DNA of 64,000 nt from Nostoc punctiforme NIES-2108 (GTDB lineage Bacteria; Cyanobacteriota; Cyanobacteriia; Cyanobacteriales; Nostocaceae): NCBI GenBank assembly GCA_003326195.1, contig LXQE01000136.1, positions 331,565-395,564 on the forward strand, read 5' to 3'. Positions 16,561 to 25,991 of the stretch are shown piece by piece. Every line of letters begins with the position of its first letter. Position 1 is the stretch's first letter. The notes under the pieces were generated by a model. The model did no database searches. It had not been told where the DNA came from and saw nothing but the letters and a program-made list of their open reading frames with translations. The position numbers and the translations under genes were made by a program.

Positions 16561-18510
16561 ATGAAAATTTTGTTGGTAGAGGATGACGTATTACTGAGTA
16601 CAGCACTCTTCGAATTGTTGAATGCAAATCGTTATACTATCGACATCGCAAGCAATGGACAAGCTGGATTAGAACTAGCGCTATCGACTGAATATGAGTT
16701 GATTTTGCTGGACTGGCTAATTCCGAAACTGGATGGGATTACCTTGTGTCGGCAACTGCGATCGCAAGGCTACCGTAAATCTATTCTGTTGTTAACAGGG
16801 AAAAATTCTAATGCAGATATTGTGGCGGGGTTAGATGCCGGAGCAGATGATTACGTTATCAAACCCTTCGATCCAGAAGCATTACTAGCAAGAATTCGCT
16901 CTTTATTACGACGCAATGGGGCGATCTCATCATCTACGTTAACCTGGGGAAATCTCTGTTTAGATCAAAGTGCCGGGAGAGTAACTTATAATCAGCAGGA
17001 AATTCCCCTCACAGCCACAGAATACAAACTGCTGGAATTGTTTTTGCAAAACCCAGATCGGATCTTTAGTCGGGCAGTGATTCTGGATCGGCTTTGGGGA
17101 TTTGATGATGCACCGACTGAAAATGCAGTTTCGACTCATATTAAAGACTTGCGAAAAAAACTCAAACCAGTAGGTCTGACAGAAGAATTTCTAGAAACGG
17201 TATATGGCATGGGTTATCGCCTCAAGCCTGCACCTAATCGCTCCATCTTTGTCATGGAAACGAATCAAGACGGGAAGAAAAAACCCGGCCCCAAAGATAT
17301 GACTTCTGTAAATCGGGTGCTGGAGCGATTCCGTAATTCCTTTGTGGGACAGGTTGCAGTGCTGGAACAAGCAAAAACTGCACTCTTGGCAGGGAATTTA
17401 AATGAAGATTTACAGCAGAGGGCATTGCGTGAAGCCCATAAGCTAGCAGGCTCAATGGGTTCGTTCGGTTATCCAGAGGGTTCCCGACTTGCACGGAAAA
17501 TAGAGCATTTGCTGCTTGAACAAGGAGCAGGGGGCAGAGAGAATGTTCCTTCACAAGAACCACGAAACAAAGTGGAGCAAGGGTTTCAATCCTCTCCTCC
17601 CCTGCCTCTCTTTGAAGATTCCTCGCTATCTCCAGAGCAAATCTCTAATTTCTCGCAACTGGTAACAGCATTACAGCAAGAGTTAACCAAACCTGCTGTC
17701 ACTTCCACTGCTGCAAACGTCCCGATGAAACAAACTCATCGGCTGTTAGTAATTGATGATGATACTATGCTGACGGAGCAGTTACAGGCAGAAGCCGATT
17801 CGTGGGGAATCAGAATAAAGGTAGCACCAAACTTAGCAACCGCCCGATCGCTTTTTTCCTTAAAAGCTCCTGACGCTGTTTTACTGGATTTAAGTTTTAC
17901 AGAAATAGAGGAAGACGGATTAATATTATTGAGCGAGATCGTAGAGCGATCGCCAAACATCCCAGTAATTGTTTTTACAGGACGAGATAGCTTGGCAGAT
18001 CGACTGAGAGTATCCCGTTTAGGAGCTAGACAATTTTTGCATAAACCGGCGACAACCGAGGAGATTTTTCAGGCGATCGCTCGTGTCTTACCTCAACCTC
18101 AAACTTCCGAAGCCAAAGTTTTAATCGTAGACGATGACCCTGTAATCCTGGCTGGATTATCGGCGTTACTAACTCCTTGGGGGCTGGAAGTAATCACCCT
18201 CTCCCAATCACAGCAATTTTGGAAGGTGCTGATTGCAACATCTCCAGACTTGGTAGTACTAGATTTAGAAATGCCGATAGTGAACGGGTTAGAGTTGTGC
18301 AAAGTCGTGCGCCAGGATGCCCAGTGGGGAGATTTACCGATTTTAGTAGTTACAGCCCATATTGAACCAGAATTTCTTCAGCAAGCTTTTGCTGCCGGAG
18401 CCGATGATTTTATCAGCAAGCCAGTGCTAGGGCCAGAACTCGTGACACGGGTACTGAGCCGCATTCAAAGAACGCGTTGGCGCTCTCAGCCAGGGAAAAG
18501 TCAAGCATGA
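16561..18510 (+). CDS. Multi-domain response regulator: REC, winged helix, HPt, REC, REC
   Basis: Composite two-component protein of 649 residues. Domain order: receiver (1-120, Asp51 in LLDWLIP); OmpR-type winged helix (about 125-222, VYGMGYRLKP); HPt (about 265-345, REAHKLAGSMGSFGY with the phosphorylatable His); receiver 2 (about 405-520, DAVLLDLSF); receiver 3 (about 523-645, DLVVLDLEMP). It can accept, pass on and read out phosphoryl groups and bind DNA. The linker after the HPt carries a G-rich repeat read in frame (LEQGAGGREN). The ATG at 16561 is preferred over an in-frame TTG at 16549 because MKILLVEDD is the usual receiver start. The stop overlaps the next gene's start (ATGA), so the two are translationally coupled. 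Confidence 0.92.
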   Translation: MKILLVEDDVLLSTALFELLNANRYTIDIASNGQAGLELALSTEYELILLDWLIPKLDGITLCRQLRSQGYRKSILLLTGKNSNADIVAGLDAGADDYVIKPFDPEALLARIRSLLRRNGAISSSTLTWGNLCLDQSAGRVTYNQQEIPLTATEYKLLELFLQNPDRIFSRAVILDRLWGFDDAPTENAVSTHIKDLRKKLKPVGLTEEFLETVYGMGYRLKPAPNRSIFVMETNQDGKKKPGPKDMTSVNRVLERFRNSFVGQVAVLEQAKTALLAGNLNEDLQQRALREAHKLAGSMGSFGYPEGSRLARKIEHLLLEQGAGGRENVPSQEPRNKVEQGFQSSPPLPLFEDSSLSPEQISNFSQLVTALQQELTKPAVTSTAANVPMKQTHRLLVIDDDTMLTEQLQAEADSWGIRIKVAPNLATARSLFSLKAPDAVLLDLSFTEIEEDGLILLSEIVERSPNIPVIVFTGRDSLADRLRVSRLGARQFLHKPATTEEIFQAIARVLPQPQTSEAKVLIVDDDPVILAGLSALLTPWGLEVITLSQSQQFWKVLIATSPDLVVLDLEMPIVNGLELCKVVRQDAQWGDLPILVVTAHIEPEFLQQAFAAGADDFISKPVLGPELVTRVLSRIQRTRWRSQPGKSQA

Positions 18511-21125
18511 TCAGAAATTATCAGCGATTATTAGCCTACGGTGTGGCTATTGGTTCAGCTGCGATCGCCCTGCTACTCTCACTCTGGTTAGAACCATTTA
18601 TATCTCGAACTTTTGGTGCTTTTTTTTATATAGCTATCATCGTGAGTAGTTGGTATGGTGGCTTTCGACCAGGGATTGTTACAGTTATCCTTTCGACACT
18701 GGCAATTGATTATTTATTTATCCTTCCGCGATATCAATTCTTAATCTATCAACCACAAGAATTATTGCGGTTAAGTATCTTCTTACTGGTTGCTTTAAGT
18801 ATTAACCTGATCACTAGCAATCTTCAGCACAGCAGACAAAAGATTAAACAACTTAGCCAAAAATTGGCTCAAGAAAATGCCGAGCAACTGCGGATGGCTC
18901 TTGACGAGCGCAAACAAGCACAAGAAACGCTGCAACATCAATTTGAGCAACAGCGCTTAGTGATGGAGATTAGCCAGCGCATCCGGCGATCGCTCAATTT
19001 ACAAGATATCTTGCAAACTACTGTCGATGAAGTGCGGCAATTTCTAGAGTGCGATCGCGTCACTATCTTCCAATTTTATCCAGGTTGGGGTGGAACTACG
19101 ATTGTTGAGTCTGTTGCACCGGAATGGATGCCGATTTTACCACTCCAGATTCATGACCCTTGCATTGGTGAAGAGAACGTCGAACCCTTTAAACAAGGCT
19201 TAGTCACGGCGAAAGCTGATATTTATACTGCCGGAATTAGTCCCTGTCACGTTGAATTTTTGGAAAGTCTCCAAGTGAGGGCAAATCTGGTCGTTCCCGT
19301 TTCCTTGGGAAGTGAATTGTGGGGATTACTGGCAGCTCATCAATGTGCGGCTCCTCGTGAGTGGCAATCTTCAGAAATTGCTCTGTTACAGCAGTTAGGA
19401 GCGCAGGTAAGCATTGCTATCCAGCAAGCAGCTTTGTTTGAACAGGTGCAGACAGAATTGACAGAGCGCAAACAGGCAGAAATTGCCCTGCAACAACTCA
19501 ATGCCGAACTTGAGCAACGGGTGCAAGAACGCACTGCACAACTGACAGAGACGAACGATCGCTTAGTAAAAACAGTGAATGAGCAGCAACAAACCCAACT
19601 CACACTTTTAGAACAAGCGCATAAGTTGGAGCTTCAGGCTGTAATTACCCGAAATATGGCAGAAGGCATTTGCTTAATCAGAGCTGATAATTCCGTTATT
19701 GTCTATGCCAATCCGAAATTTGAGGAGATGTTTGGCTATGACTCTGGTGAACTAAATGGTCAGCACGTTTCGATTTTCAACTACGTCACCGAATCGGTAA
19801 CTGCTGAAGATGTAAGTCGAGCCATTTTATCTGCCGTTTTAGAAAATGGTGAAGATACCTATGAAGTCCAAAATGTTAAAAAAGACGGTACACCATTTTG
19901 GTCTAGTGCGACGACTTCTGTATTCAGGCATCCCGACTACGGCAACGTTCTGGTTGCGGTTCACCAAGATATCACTGAACGCAAACGCATCGAAGATGCT
20001 TTACGCGACAGCGAAGAAAAATTTCGTCAGCTGGCAGAAAACATCCAAGCAGTATTTTGGATGACCGATAATCAAATTCAGCAAGTTCTATATGTGAGCC
20101 ATGCATACCAAACCATCTGGCAAAGAAGTTGTGAAGACTTATATCACAACTATTCAAATTGGTTAGATGCAATTCACCCAGAAGATCGCCAGCGCGTCGA
20201 AATTGAACTCATTGAACAGATTAGAACAGGGCAATACGATCACAAATATCGGATTATCCGCCCTGATGGTTCAATCCGTTGGATTCGCGATCGCGCATTT
20301 CCGATCAAAAATGAACTAGGCGAGTTAGTTCGGATTGCTGGTATTGCTGAAGATATCACTGAACTAGAACAGATTAATCTGATCAAGAGTGAGTTTATTG
20401 GCATTGTTAGTCACGAACTCCGTACTCCCTTAACTGCAATTCGGGCAGCATTGGGCTTACTACAAACTGGTATCTACGACAGAAAACCAGACAAATTCAA
20501 GCGGATGATTGAGATTGCAGCCATCGATAGCGATCGCTTAGTGCGTCTTGTTAACGATATTCTCGATTTGGAACGCTTAGAATCGGATCGAGCTGTCTTA
20601 GAAAAAACCACCTGCAATGCGGCTGATTTAATTCAACAAGCAGTAGCCGTAGTGCAAGCGATCGCTAATCAGCAAAATATTACTTTTAATATCCACCCTA
20701 CCAATGCTCAAGTTTGGGCGGCTCCTGATGCCATTGTGCAAACACTTACTAATTTGTTAGGTAATGCGATTAAATTCTCGCCTGCCGATTCTACTATTAC
20801 CCTGAGTGTCCAACAGCAAACAGACCGCGTACTATTCCAGATCGCGGATCGAGGACGAGGTATCCCAGCAGATAAATTAGAAGCAATCTTTGGACGATTT
20901 CAGCAAGTAGATGCCTCTGATTCTCGCACCAAAGGCGGCACAGGTTTGGGATTGGCAATCTGTCGTAGTATTATTGATCGGCACGGTGGGCAAATCTGGG
21001 CTGAAAGTACTCTTAGTGTTGGCAGCACGTTTTTCTTCACTCTGCCATTACCGGGAAATTATGCAGGGGAGCAGGGGGGCAGGGGCGCAGAGGAGCAGGG
21101 GAGGCAGGGGAGAATAAGAAAATGA
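18507..21125 (+). CDS. Sensor histidine kinase with DUF4118-like membrane domain, cyanobacteriochrome-like GAF and PAS domains
   Basis: Membrane histidine kinase of 872 residues. Order: four hydrophobic segments (about 5-105, KdpD/DUF4118-like); coiled coil; GAF (about 150-315); coiled coil; two PAS/PAC units (about 375-500 and 505-630); HisKA (IVSHELRTPLTAIRA, His at about 638); HATPase (NLLGNAIKFSP, GTGLGLAI). The GAF shows IHDPCI (Cys219) and SPCHVEFL (Cys247, His248), the positions of the DXCF and canonical bilin cysteines of dual-Cys cyanobacteriochromes, 28 residues apart. LWGLLAAHQC after that also fits. The C-terminal tail after LPLPGNY is made of G-rich repeat. The ATG at 18507 overlaps the upstream stop. 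Likely partners are the upstream regulator and the receivers downstream. Confidence 0.9.
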   Translation: MIRNYQRLLAYGVAIGSAAIALLLSLWLEPFISRTFGAFFYIAIIVSSWYGGFRPGIVTVILSTLAIDYLFILPRYQFLIYQPQELLRLSIFLLVALSINLITSNLQHSRQKIKQLSQKLAQENAEQLRMALDERKQAQETLQHQFEQQRLVMEISQRIRRSLNLQDILQTTVDEVRQFLECDRVTIFQFYPGWGGTTIVESVAPEWMPILPLQIHDPCIGEENVEPFKQGLVTAKADIYTAGISPCHVEFLESLQVRANLVVPVSLGSELWGLLAAHQCAAPREWQSSEIALLQQLGAQVSIAIQQAALFEQVQTELTERKQAEIALQQLNAELEQRVQERTAQLTETNDRLVKTVNEQQQTQLTLLEQAHKLELQAVITRNMAEGICLIRADNSVIVYANPKFEEMFGYDSGELNGQHVSIFNYVTESVTAEDVSRAILSAVLENGEDTYEVQNVKKDGTPFWSSATTSVFRHPDYGNVLVAVHQDITERKRIEDALRDSEEKFRQLAENIQAVFWMTDNQIQQVLYVSHAYQTIWQRSCEDLYHNYSNWLDAIHPEDRQRVEIELIEQIRTGQYDHKYRIIRPDGSIRWIRDRAFPIKNELGELVRIAGIAEDITELEQINLIKSEFIGIVSHELRTPLTAIRAALGLLQTGIYDRKPDKFKRMIEIAAIDSDRLVRLVNDILDLERLESDRAVLEKTTCNAADLIQQAVAVVQAIANQQNITFNIHPTNAQVWAAPDAIVQTLTNLLGNAIKFSPADSTITLSVQQQTDRVLFQIADRGRGIPADKLEAIFGRFQQVDASDSRTKGGTGLGLAICRSIIDRHGGQIWAESTLSVGSTFFFTLPLPGNYAGEQGGRGAEEQGRQGRIRK

Positions 21126-21142
21126 CAAATGACAAATGACAA

Positions 21143-21520
21143 ATGACTAAAAAATTGTTAATTGTGGATGATGAAGAACGAATCCGTGAATTAGTGCAAG
21201 CTTGTTTAGAAGACTTGGGAGGATGGGACACCCTGACAGCTGCATCAGGGTCAGAAGGACTAAAAATCGCCCAGACAGAACCTATTGATGCCATTCTACT
21301 TGATGTCTCTATGCCTGACATGGACGGCTTTGCAGTCTACGAAAAACTTCAGGCAAATTCTACAACCCAAGCTATACCAGTGATTCTGTTAACAGCAAAA
21401 GTCCAAGGGAGCGATCGCGCCCATTTCGCCCAGATGGGAATTGCTGGGATTATCACCAAGCCTTTTGAACCCACCTCTATTTGCAACGAAGTTACTCAGA
21501 TTCTGGGGTGGGACGATTAA
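21143..21520 (+). CDS. Single-domain response regulator (CheY-like)
   Basis: Stand-alone receiver of 125 residues. KKLLIVDDEERIREL supplies the acidic pocket, DAILLDVSMPDMDGF the phosphoacceptor Asp, and IITKPFEPTS the conserved Lys. No output domain follows, so it is expected to shuttle phosphate or to act through protein contacts. The gene starts 17 bp after the kinase stop. Its ATG lies in the last of four aaatgac heptamers; the earlier ATGs in the repeat are out of frame or meet a stop. There is no recognisable Shine-Dalgarno site. Position directly after the kinase suggests it is one of its targets. Confidence 0.9.
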   Translation: MTKKLLIVDDEERIRELVQACLEDLGGWDTLTAASGSEGLKIAQTEPIDAILLDVSMPDMDGFAVYEKLQANSTTQAIPVILLTAKVQGSDRAHFAQMGIAGIITKPFEPTSICNEVTQILGWDD

Positions 21521-21635
21521 TTTTTAAGTTGTGTAACAAAATCTATATCTTTATTAGTTTTTTATTTTTGTAATTTATCTTTCTTGGTTACAGATAAAAA
21601 TCTTTTATCTGTAACAAAAAAGTATATGAAATAAA

Positions 21636-22043
21636 ATGAACGTGCTAGAGGAGGTAAATATAATCGGCAAAACAATATTGCTCATTGATGATGAACTGCA
21701 TGTCCGTGAGATAGTAAAATTTTGCCTCCAAGATTTAGCTGGCTGGAATGTGGTGACAGCAGATTCTCCATTAGAAGGATTGCAGAATGCAGTACACCAT
21801 AGTCCTGATGCGATTTTATTAGATATCTCAATCCGCGATCTAGCTAGTTTTGAATTTATGAATAAACTAAGAAATCATCCAGAAACTCAAGCTATTCCTG
21901 TAGTATTGCTCAGTGCAAAAGCGCGATGGTTGGATTCGCAAATTTTGCGACAGTATCAAGTCGCAGGTGTAATTCCCAAACCCTTTAATCCAGTTACCCT
22001 CCCGGCTCAGGTTGCTCAATTGCTGGGTTGGGAGTTTACTTGA
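21636..22043 (+). CDS. Single-domain response regulator (CheY-like)
   Basis: Second stand-alone receiver, 135 residues, clearly related to the one just upstream (shared GWNVVTADSPLEGLQ / GWDTLTAASGSEGLK region). KTILLIDDELHVREIVKF gives the acidic pocket, DAILLDISIRDLASF the phosphoacceptor Asp, and GVIPKPFNP the conserved Lys. The usual Pro after the phosphoacceptor loop is missing (SIRDL in place of SMPDM), so signalling contacts may differ. An AGAGGAGG run falls just after the chosen ATG rather than before it, so a slightly later start is possible, but the only in-frame methionine upstream of the receiver is this one. It probably arose by duplication. Confidence 0.87.
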   Translation: MNVLEEVNIIGKTILLIDDELHVREIVKFCLQDLAGWNVVTADSPLEGLQNAVHHSPDAILLDISIRDLASFEFMNKLRNHPETQAIPVVLLSAKARWLDSQILRQYQVAGVIPKPFNPVTLPAQVAQLLGWEFT

Positions 22044-22244
22044 CTAAAAGATTAAACAAGAATGGGTAAAACATCGAATATATAACAGGGTTTGTAATTA
22101 CTTGGAGTACAAAAAATTGCAGTACGCAAGTTTAAGCTTGAATTTAATTTCACGTTTTGGGTAATTTAGAATAAAATGAGATGCTAGGACAAAAAACTAC
22201 ATGTAAGCAAGTGTATCTACATAGATTAGTATTATAATATTACT

Positions 22245-25200
22245 ATGCTTTTGTTCAATCGTCTATCGGGTTATGAAATTGATTTAAAGCAAATCCTCAA
22301 TCAAATTAGGATGCTGGGCGATCAAATTCATCAGTCACTTGAACTGAGTGAAATCCTCAAGATTATTGTCAGCGAAGTTAGAAAAACTTTAGAAAGTGAT
22401 GTCTACGACGGGCTACGCCTACGCGCCATTATCTATCGCTTTTTACCGGAAGGAGATGGAGTCATAGCAGAAGAGTCTGTAAATAATGAATGGAAACCGA
22501 TTCTAGGGCAATTAATTTACGATCTTTGCTTCAATGCGACATGGATAGAGCAAGATAGAGATGGAAGCGTTGGTGTGATTGAAGATATTCATACTACAAC
22601 CCTTGATCATTGTTATAAAAAGCTATTAACTGACTTGCAGATTCGAGCTAATTTAGTAGTACCAATTTTAGTAAACAATCAAGAAATTGATGGAGTTTCT
22701 AGTACATATCCTCATTTGTGGGGCTTAGTAATTGCTCACCAGTGCAGTGACTCACGTCAATGGAGTTCTTTAGAAATTGAGTATGTCCAATTAGTAGCCG
22801 CAGAGCTAAGACTCGCTCTTGGGGAAAGAGAACGCCATCAGCGAAGGGCTACATCCAACCAAAACCTAACGCCGCAACTAAATCAAAACCTGAAAAACTT
22901 GACAGTTCAGCCAAAGTTGAAGTTAACGTTAATACCAAGAACTCCGTATAAGAATTTTAGAGAGTCCATCATAACAAGAACAGCATTGCCGAAGAATATA
23001 TCAGTTGCAGACTTGATTGCATTTGACCGATTACAAACTCCAGTTTGGATTTATGATATTCAAAACTTGCATATGTGGTGGGCAAATCAGGCTGCTGTGC
23101 GTATTTGGAATGCTCAAAGTAGAGAGGAATTACTCAATCGCAACTTCAGTGATATTTCCGAATCTACTCACACACGAATGCAAAGCTATCTGCAAGAATT
23201 TCAGCAAGGGAGAACCATCACTGAAAACTGGACATTTTACCCAGAAGGAAAACCTGTTTCTGCTCGCTGTCTCTTTTCTGGAATTCAAATTGAACAAGGG
23301 CGAATGGCAATGCTGGTTGAAGCAACAACAGAATTTATCAATCAGATTGATCAAGGAACACTCAGATCGATTGAAGCTCTACGTCACACTACAGTAATGA
23401 TCTCGCTTTACACGATGGATGGTGTACCTTTGATGCAAAACCCGGCATCCCTTCGCTGTTATCGGGATACCCTGCACCCTAACTCGTCAACTGAGAATAT
23501 TTTCCTGAGTCACTTTGTTGACAAGAGTGCTGGGGAACAAGCTATGAAAGCAGTTAATTTCGGTGAGGTGTTCAGCATAGAGGCTCAGGTGTTCACCACT
23601 GAGGGGATTCAATGGCATGAGATAGATATACGATGCACTCGCGATCCCGTAACGGGTAACTCCATCATCCTCGTCAACGAAAAGAATATTACCAAGCAAC
23701 AAGCTGCACTACAAGAACGCCAGCGTGCAGAGTCAGAATTGCGCTGGCGGGAAGCTTTGCTGCGTTCCATGACTGAAACTTCTTTGCTGGGATTCTTTGT
23801 TGTTGACAATCGCACCGATGAAATCCTCTATTTCAATCACCGCTTCTGTGAAATATGGGGAATCGAACATCTAGAAGCCCAAATGCGCTTGGGTGCTTTA
23901 AAAAACAATGACATCATTTCTGACTGTATACCTGCAATTGCTGATGTACTCGCATTTGCCGAATCCTGTAAACCTTTGCAGTCCGAAGAAAATCGTTGCA
24001 TGATTGAGGATGAAATCTTATTTGTCGATGGGCGAACGATTCGCCGTTTTTCCAGCCAAATTCGAGATACTCAGGATCGATACTTTGGGCGGTTATACAT
24101 TTTTGAAGACATCACCCCACGAAAACAAATCGAAGCCGCACTCAAAACCAGTGAAGAAAGATGGCAATATGCCTTGGAAGGAAATGGTGATGGAGTTTGG
24201 GACTTGAATGCTGAAACTAACGAAGTCTTTTTTTCGCGACGATGGAAAGAAATGTTAGGGTTTGCAGAGCATGAAATTGGAAATACTCTCAGTGAATGGG
24301 AACAACGGGTTCACTCTGATGATAAAGCGAGGGTGTACGAAGAGATTAGCAAGCATTTATGCGGCGAAACCCAGCAATATGTCAGTGAATATCGGATCGA
24401 GTGCAAAGATGGAACCTACAAGTGGATTCTAGATCGGGGTCAAATTTCGAGCCGCGAAGAGAATGGTCTTCCCCTACGGATGCTAGGAACCCACACTGAT
24501 ATTACTGAACGCAAGCGTATAGAAGAAGCGCTGCGAGAAAGCGAACAACGCTATCGTTCTGTAATTACAGCGATGGCAGAAGGTATTGTCCTCCAGCAAT
24601 CCGATGGGCGAATTACCACCTGTAATGATAGTGCCGAAAAAATTTTAGGGTTAACAGCCGGTCAAATGATGGGGCTAACTTCCACCGATCCGCGATGGCA
24701 AGCTATTCATGAAGATGGTAGTTCTTTTCCAGGCGAAACTCACCCCGCCATTGTCACCTTACGGACTGGAAAACCCCAATTTAATGTGATTATGGGAGTT
24801 CACAAACCTGATGGCAGCTTGACTTGGATTTCAATCAATTCTCAACCACTGTTTGAATCTGATGAATCAAAACCATCTGCGGTGGTGACATCATTTACAG
24901 ATATCACAGACCGCAAACAGGCACAAATTGCCCTGCAACAGCAAACAGAACGGGAACGCATGGTCTATGCGATCGCTCAACACATCCGCGAGTCTTTAAA
25001 TTTGGATGAAATCTTAAATACAACTGTTGCTGAAGTTCGGCATTTTCTGCAAAGCGATCGCGTTATCATTTATCGCTTTCAGCCAGATTGGAGTGGTGTA
25101 ATTGTCACGGAGTCTGTAGCAGCAGGTTGGCAATCGATTTTGAATATGGAAATTACAGACAACTATTTTGTCAAAACACAGGGACAGTGCTATCAAGAAA

Positions 25201-25991
25201 GTACACTCAGAGTCACTCCAGACATCTACATCGCCGGATTTTCTCCTTGTCATATAGAGTTATTGGAAAAGTTGCAAGTCAGAGCCAAGCTAGTCGTACC
25301 AATTTTACAAGGCGATCGCCTTTGGGGTCTTTTGGTTGCTCATCATTGCAGCGCCCCGCGTCAGTGGCAACCTTGGGAAAGCGAACTGCTTCAGCAATTG
25401 GCAACCCAGTTAGCGATCGCTATTCAGCAATCAGAACTTTATCAACAATTGCAGCGTGCCAACTACCAACTTGAAAATATGGTGATGGTAGATGAATTAA
25501 CTCAAATCGCCAATCGCCGATGTTTTGATAAGCGCCTTAATTCTGTCTGGCAATATCTTTTACGAGAACAAGGTTTTGTCTCACTACTTTTATGCGACAT
25601 TGATTATTTTAAACAATATAACGATACTTATGGTCATGCGACCGGAGATGATTGTTTGCGCTTTATTGCCCAAGCTTTCAAACAAAGTGTCAAACGTTCT
25701 AGAGATTTAGCTGCTCGTTATGGCGGAGAAGAGTTTGTTGTCATCTTGCCTAATACTGCTAGTGATGGGGCTTTTTACGTTGCCCAAGAAATTCATAAAG
25801 CTATAGAACAGCTAAATATTCCCCATGCGGCATCGCCTCTGAAGCATCACGTCACCTTGAGTATCGGAATTGCCACAGTGATTCCAACACCCAATATGGT
25901 TCCTTTGGATTTGATTGAAGCAGCAGATCAAGCCCTTTATCAAGCCAAAGCAAACGGGCGTAATCGTTCTTGTATAAATAGACTGTCTTAG
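22245..25991 (+). CDS. GAF-PAS-GAF diguanylate cyclase (GGDEF) with cyanobacteriochrome-like GAF domains
   Basis: Large soluble sensor of 1248 residues ending in a diguanylate cyclase. Order: GAF1 (about 25-200), several PAS/PAC units (about 260-880), GAF2 (about 905-1075), GGDEF (about 1085-1245). The catalytic loop reads RYGGEEF, and RSRD five residues before it matches the inhibitory RxxD site. GAF1 has YDLCF (Cys95) and DHCYKKLL (Cys123), 28 residues apart as in DXCF cyanobacteriochromes. GAF2 keeps the canonical pair PCHIELL (Cys1002, His1003), but the DXCF position is Tyr974 in DNYF. A 27-bp dispersed repeat adds about 8 residues to GAF1. The TAG stop lies on the target site of a MITE-like element. 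Predicted output: cyclic-di-GMP. Confidence 0.9.
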   Translation: MLLFNRLSGYEIDLKQILNQIRMLGDQIHQSLELSEILKIIVSEVRKTLESDVYDGLRLRAIIYRFLPEGDGVIAEESVNNEWKPILGQLIYDLCFNATWIEQDRDGSVGVIEDIHTTTLDHCYKKLLTDLQIRANLVVPILVNNQEIDGVSSTYPHLWGLVIAHQCSDSRQWSSLEIEYVQLVAAELRLALGERERHQRRATSNQNLTPQLNQNLKNLTVQPKLKLTLIPRTPYKNFRESIITRTALPKNISVADLIAFDRLQTPVWIYDIQNLHMWWANQAAVRIWNAQSREELLNRNFSDISESTHTRMQSYLQEFQQGRTITENWTFYPEGKPVSARCLFSGIQIEQGRMAMLVEATTEFINQIDQGTLRSIEALRHTTVMISLYTMDGVPLMQNPASLRCYRDTLHPNSSTENIFLSHFVDKSAGEQAMKAVNFGEVFSIEAQVFTTEGIQWHEIDIRCTRDPVTGNSIILVNEKNITKQQAALQERQRAESELRWREALLRSMTETSLLGFFVVDNRTDEILYFNHRFCEIWGIEHLEAQMRLGALKNNDIISDCIPAIADVLAFAESCKPLQSEENRCMIEDEILFVDGRTIRRFSSQIRDTQDRYFGRLYIFEDITPRKQIEAALKTSEERWQYALEGNGDGVWDLNAETNEVFFSRRWKEMLGFAEHEIGNTLSEWEQRVHSDDKARVYEEISKHLCGETQQYVSEYRIECKDGTYKWILDRGQISSREENGLPLRMLGTHTDITERKRIEEALRESEQRYRSVITAMAEGIVLQQSDGRITTCNDSAEKILGLTAGQMMGLTSTDPRWQAIHEDGSSFPGETHPAIVTLRTGKPQFNVIMGVHKPDGSLTWISINSQPLFESDESKPSAVVTSFTDITDRKQAQIALQQQTERERMVYAIAQHIRESLNLDEILNTTVAEVRHFLQSDRVIIYRFQPDWSGVIVTESVAAGWQSILNMEITDNYFVKTQGQCYQESTLRVTPDIYIAGFSPCHIELLEKLQVRAKLVVPILQGDRLWGLLVAHHCSAPRQWQPWESELLQQLATQLAIAIQQSELYQQLQRANYQLENMVMVDELTQIANRRCFDKRLNSVWQYLLREQGFVSLLLCDIDYFKQYNDTYGHATGDDCLRFIAQAFKQSVKRSRDLAARYGGEEFVVILPNTASDGAFYVAQEIHKAIEQLNIPHAASPLKHHVTLSIGIATVIPTPNMVPLDLIEAADQALYQAKANGRNRSCINRLS
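22398..22424 (+). repeat. Small dispersed repeat inserted in GAF1 coding sequence
   Basis: The 27 bases starting gatgtctacgacgggctac recur inverted at 31082-31108 with one mismatch. Here they are translated as VYDGLRLR between SD and AIIYRF, where related GAF domains usually read SDRxxIYRF. The size and spread resemble the small dispersed repeats known in Nostoc. Confidence 0.8.
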
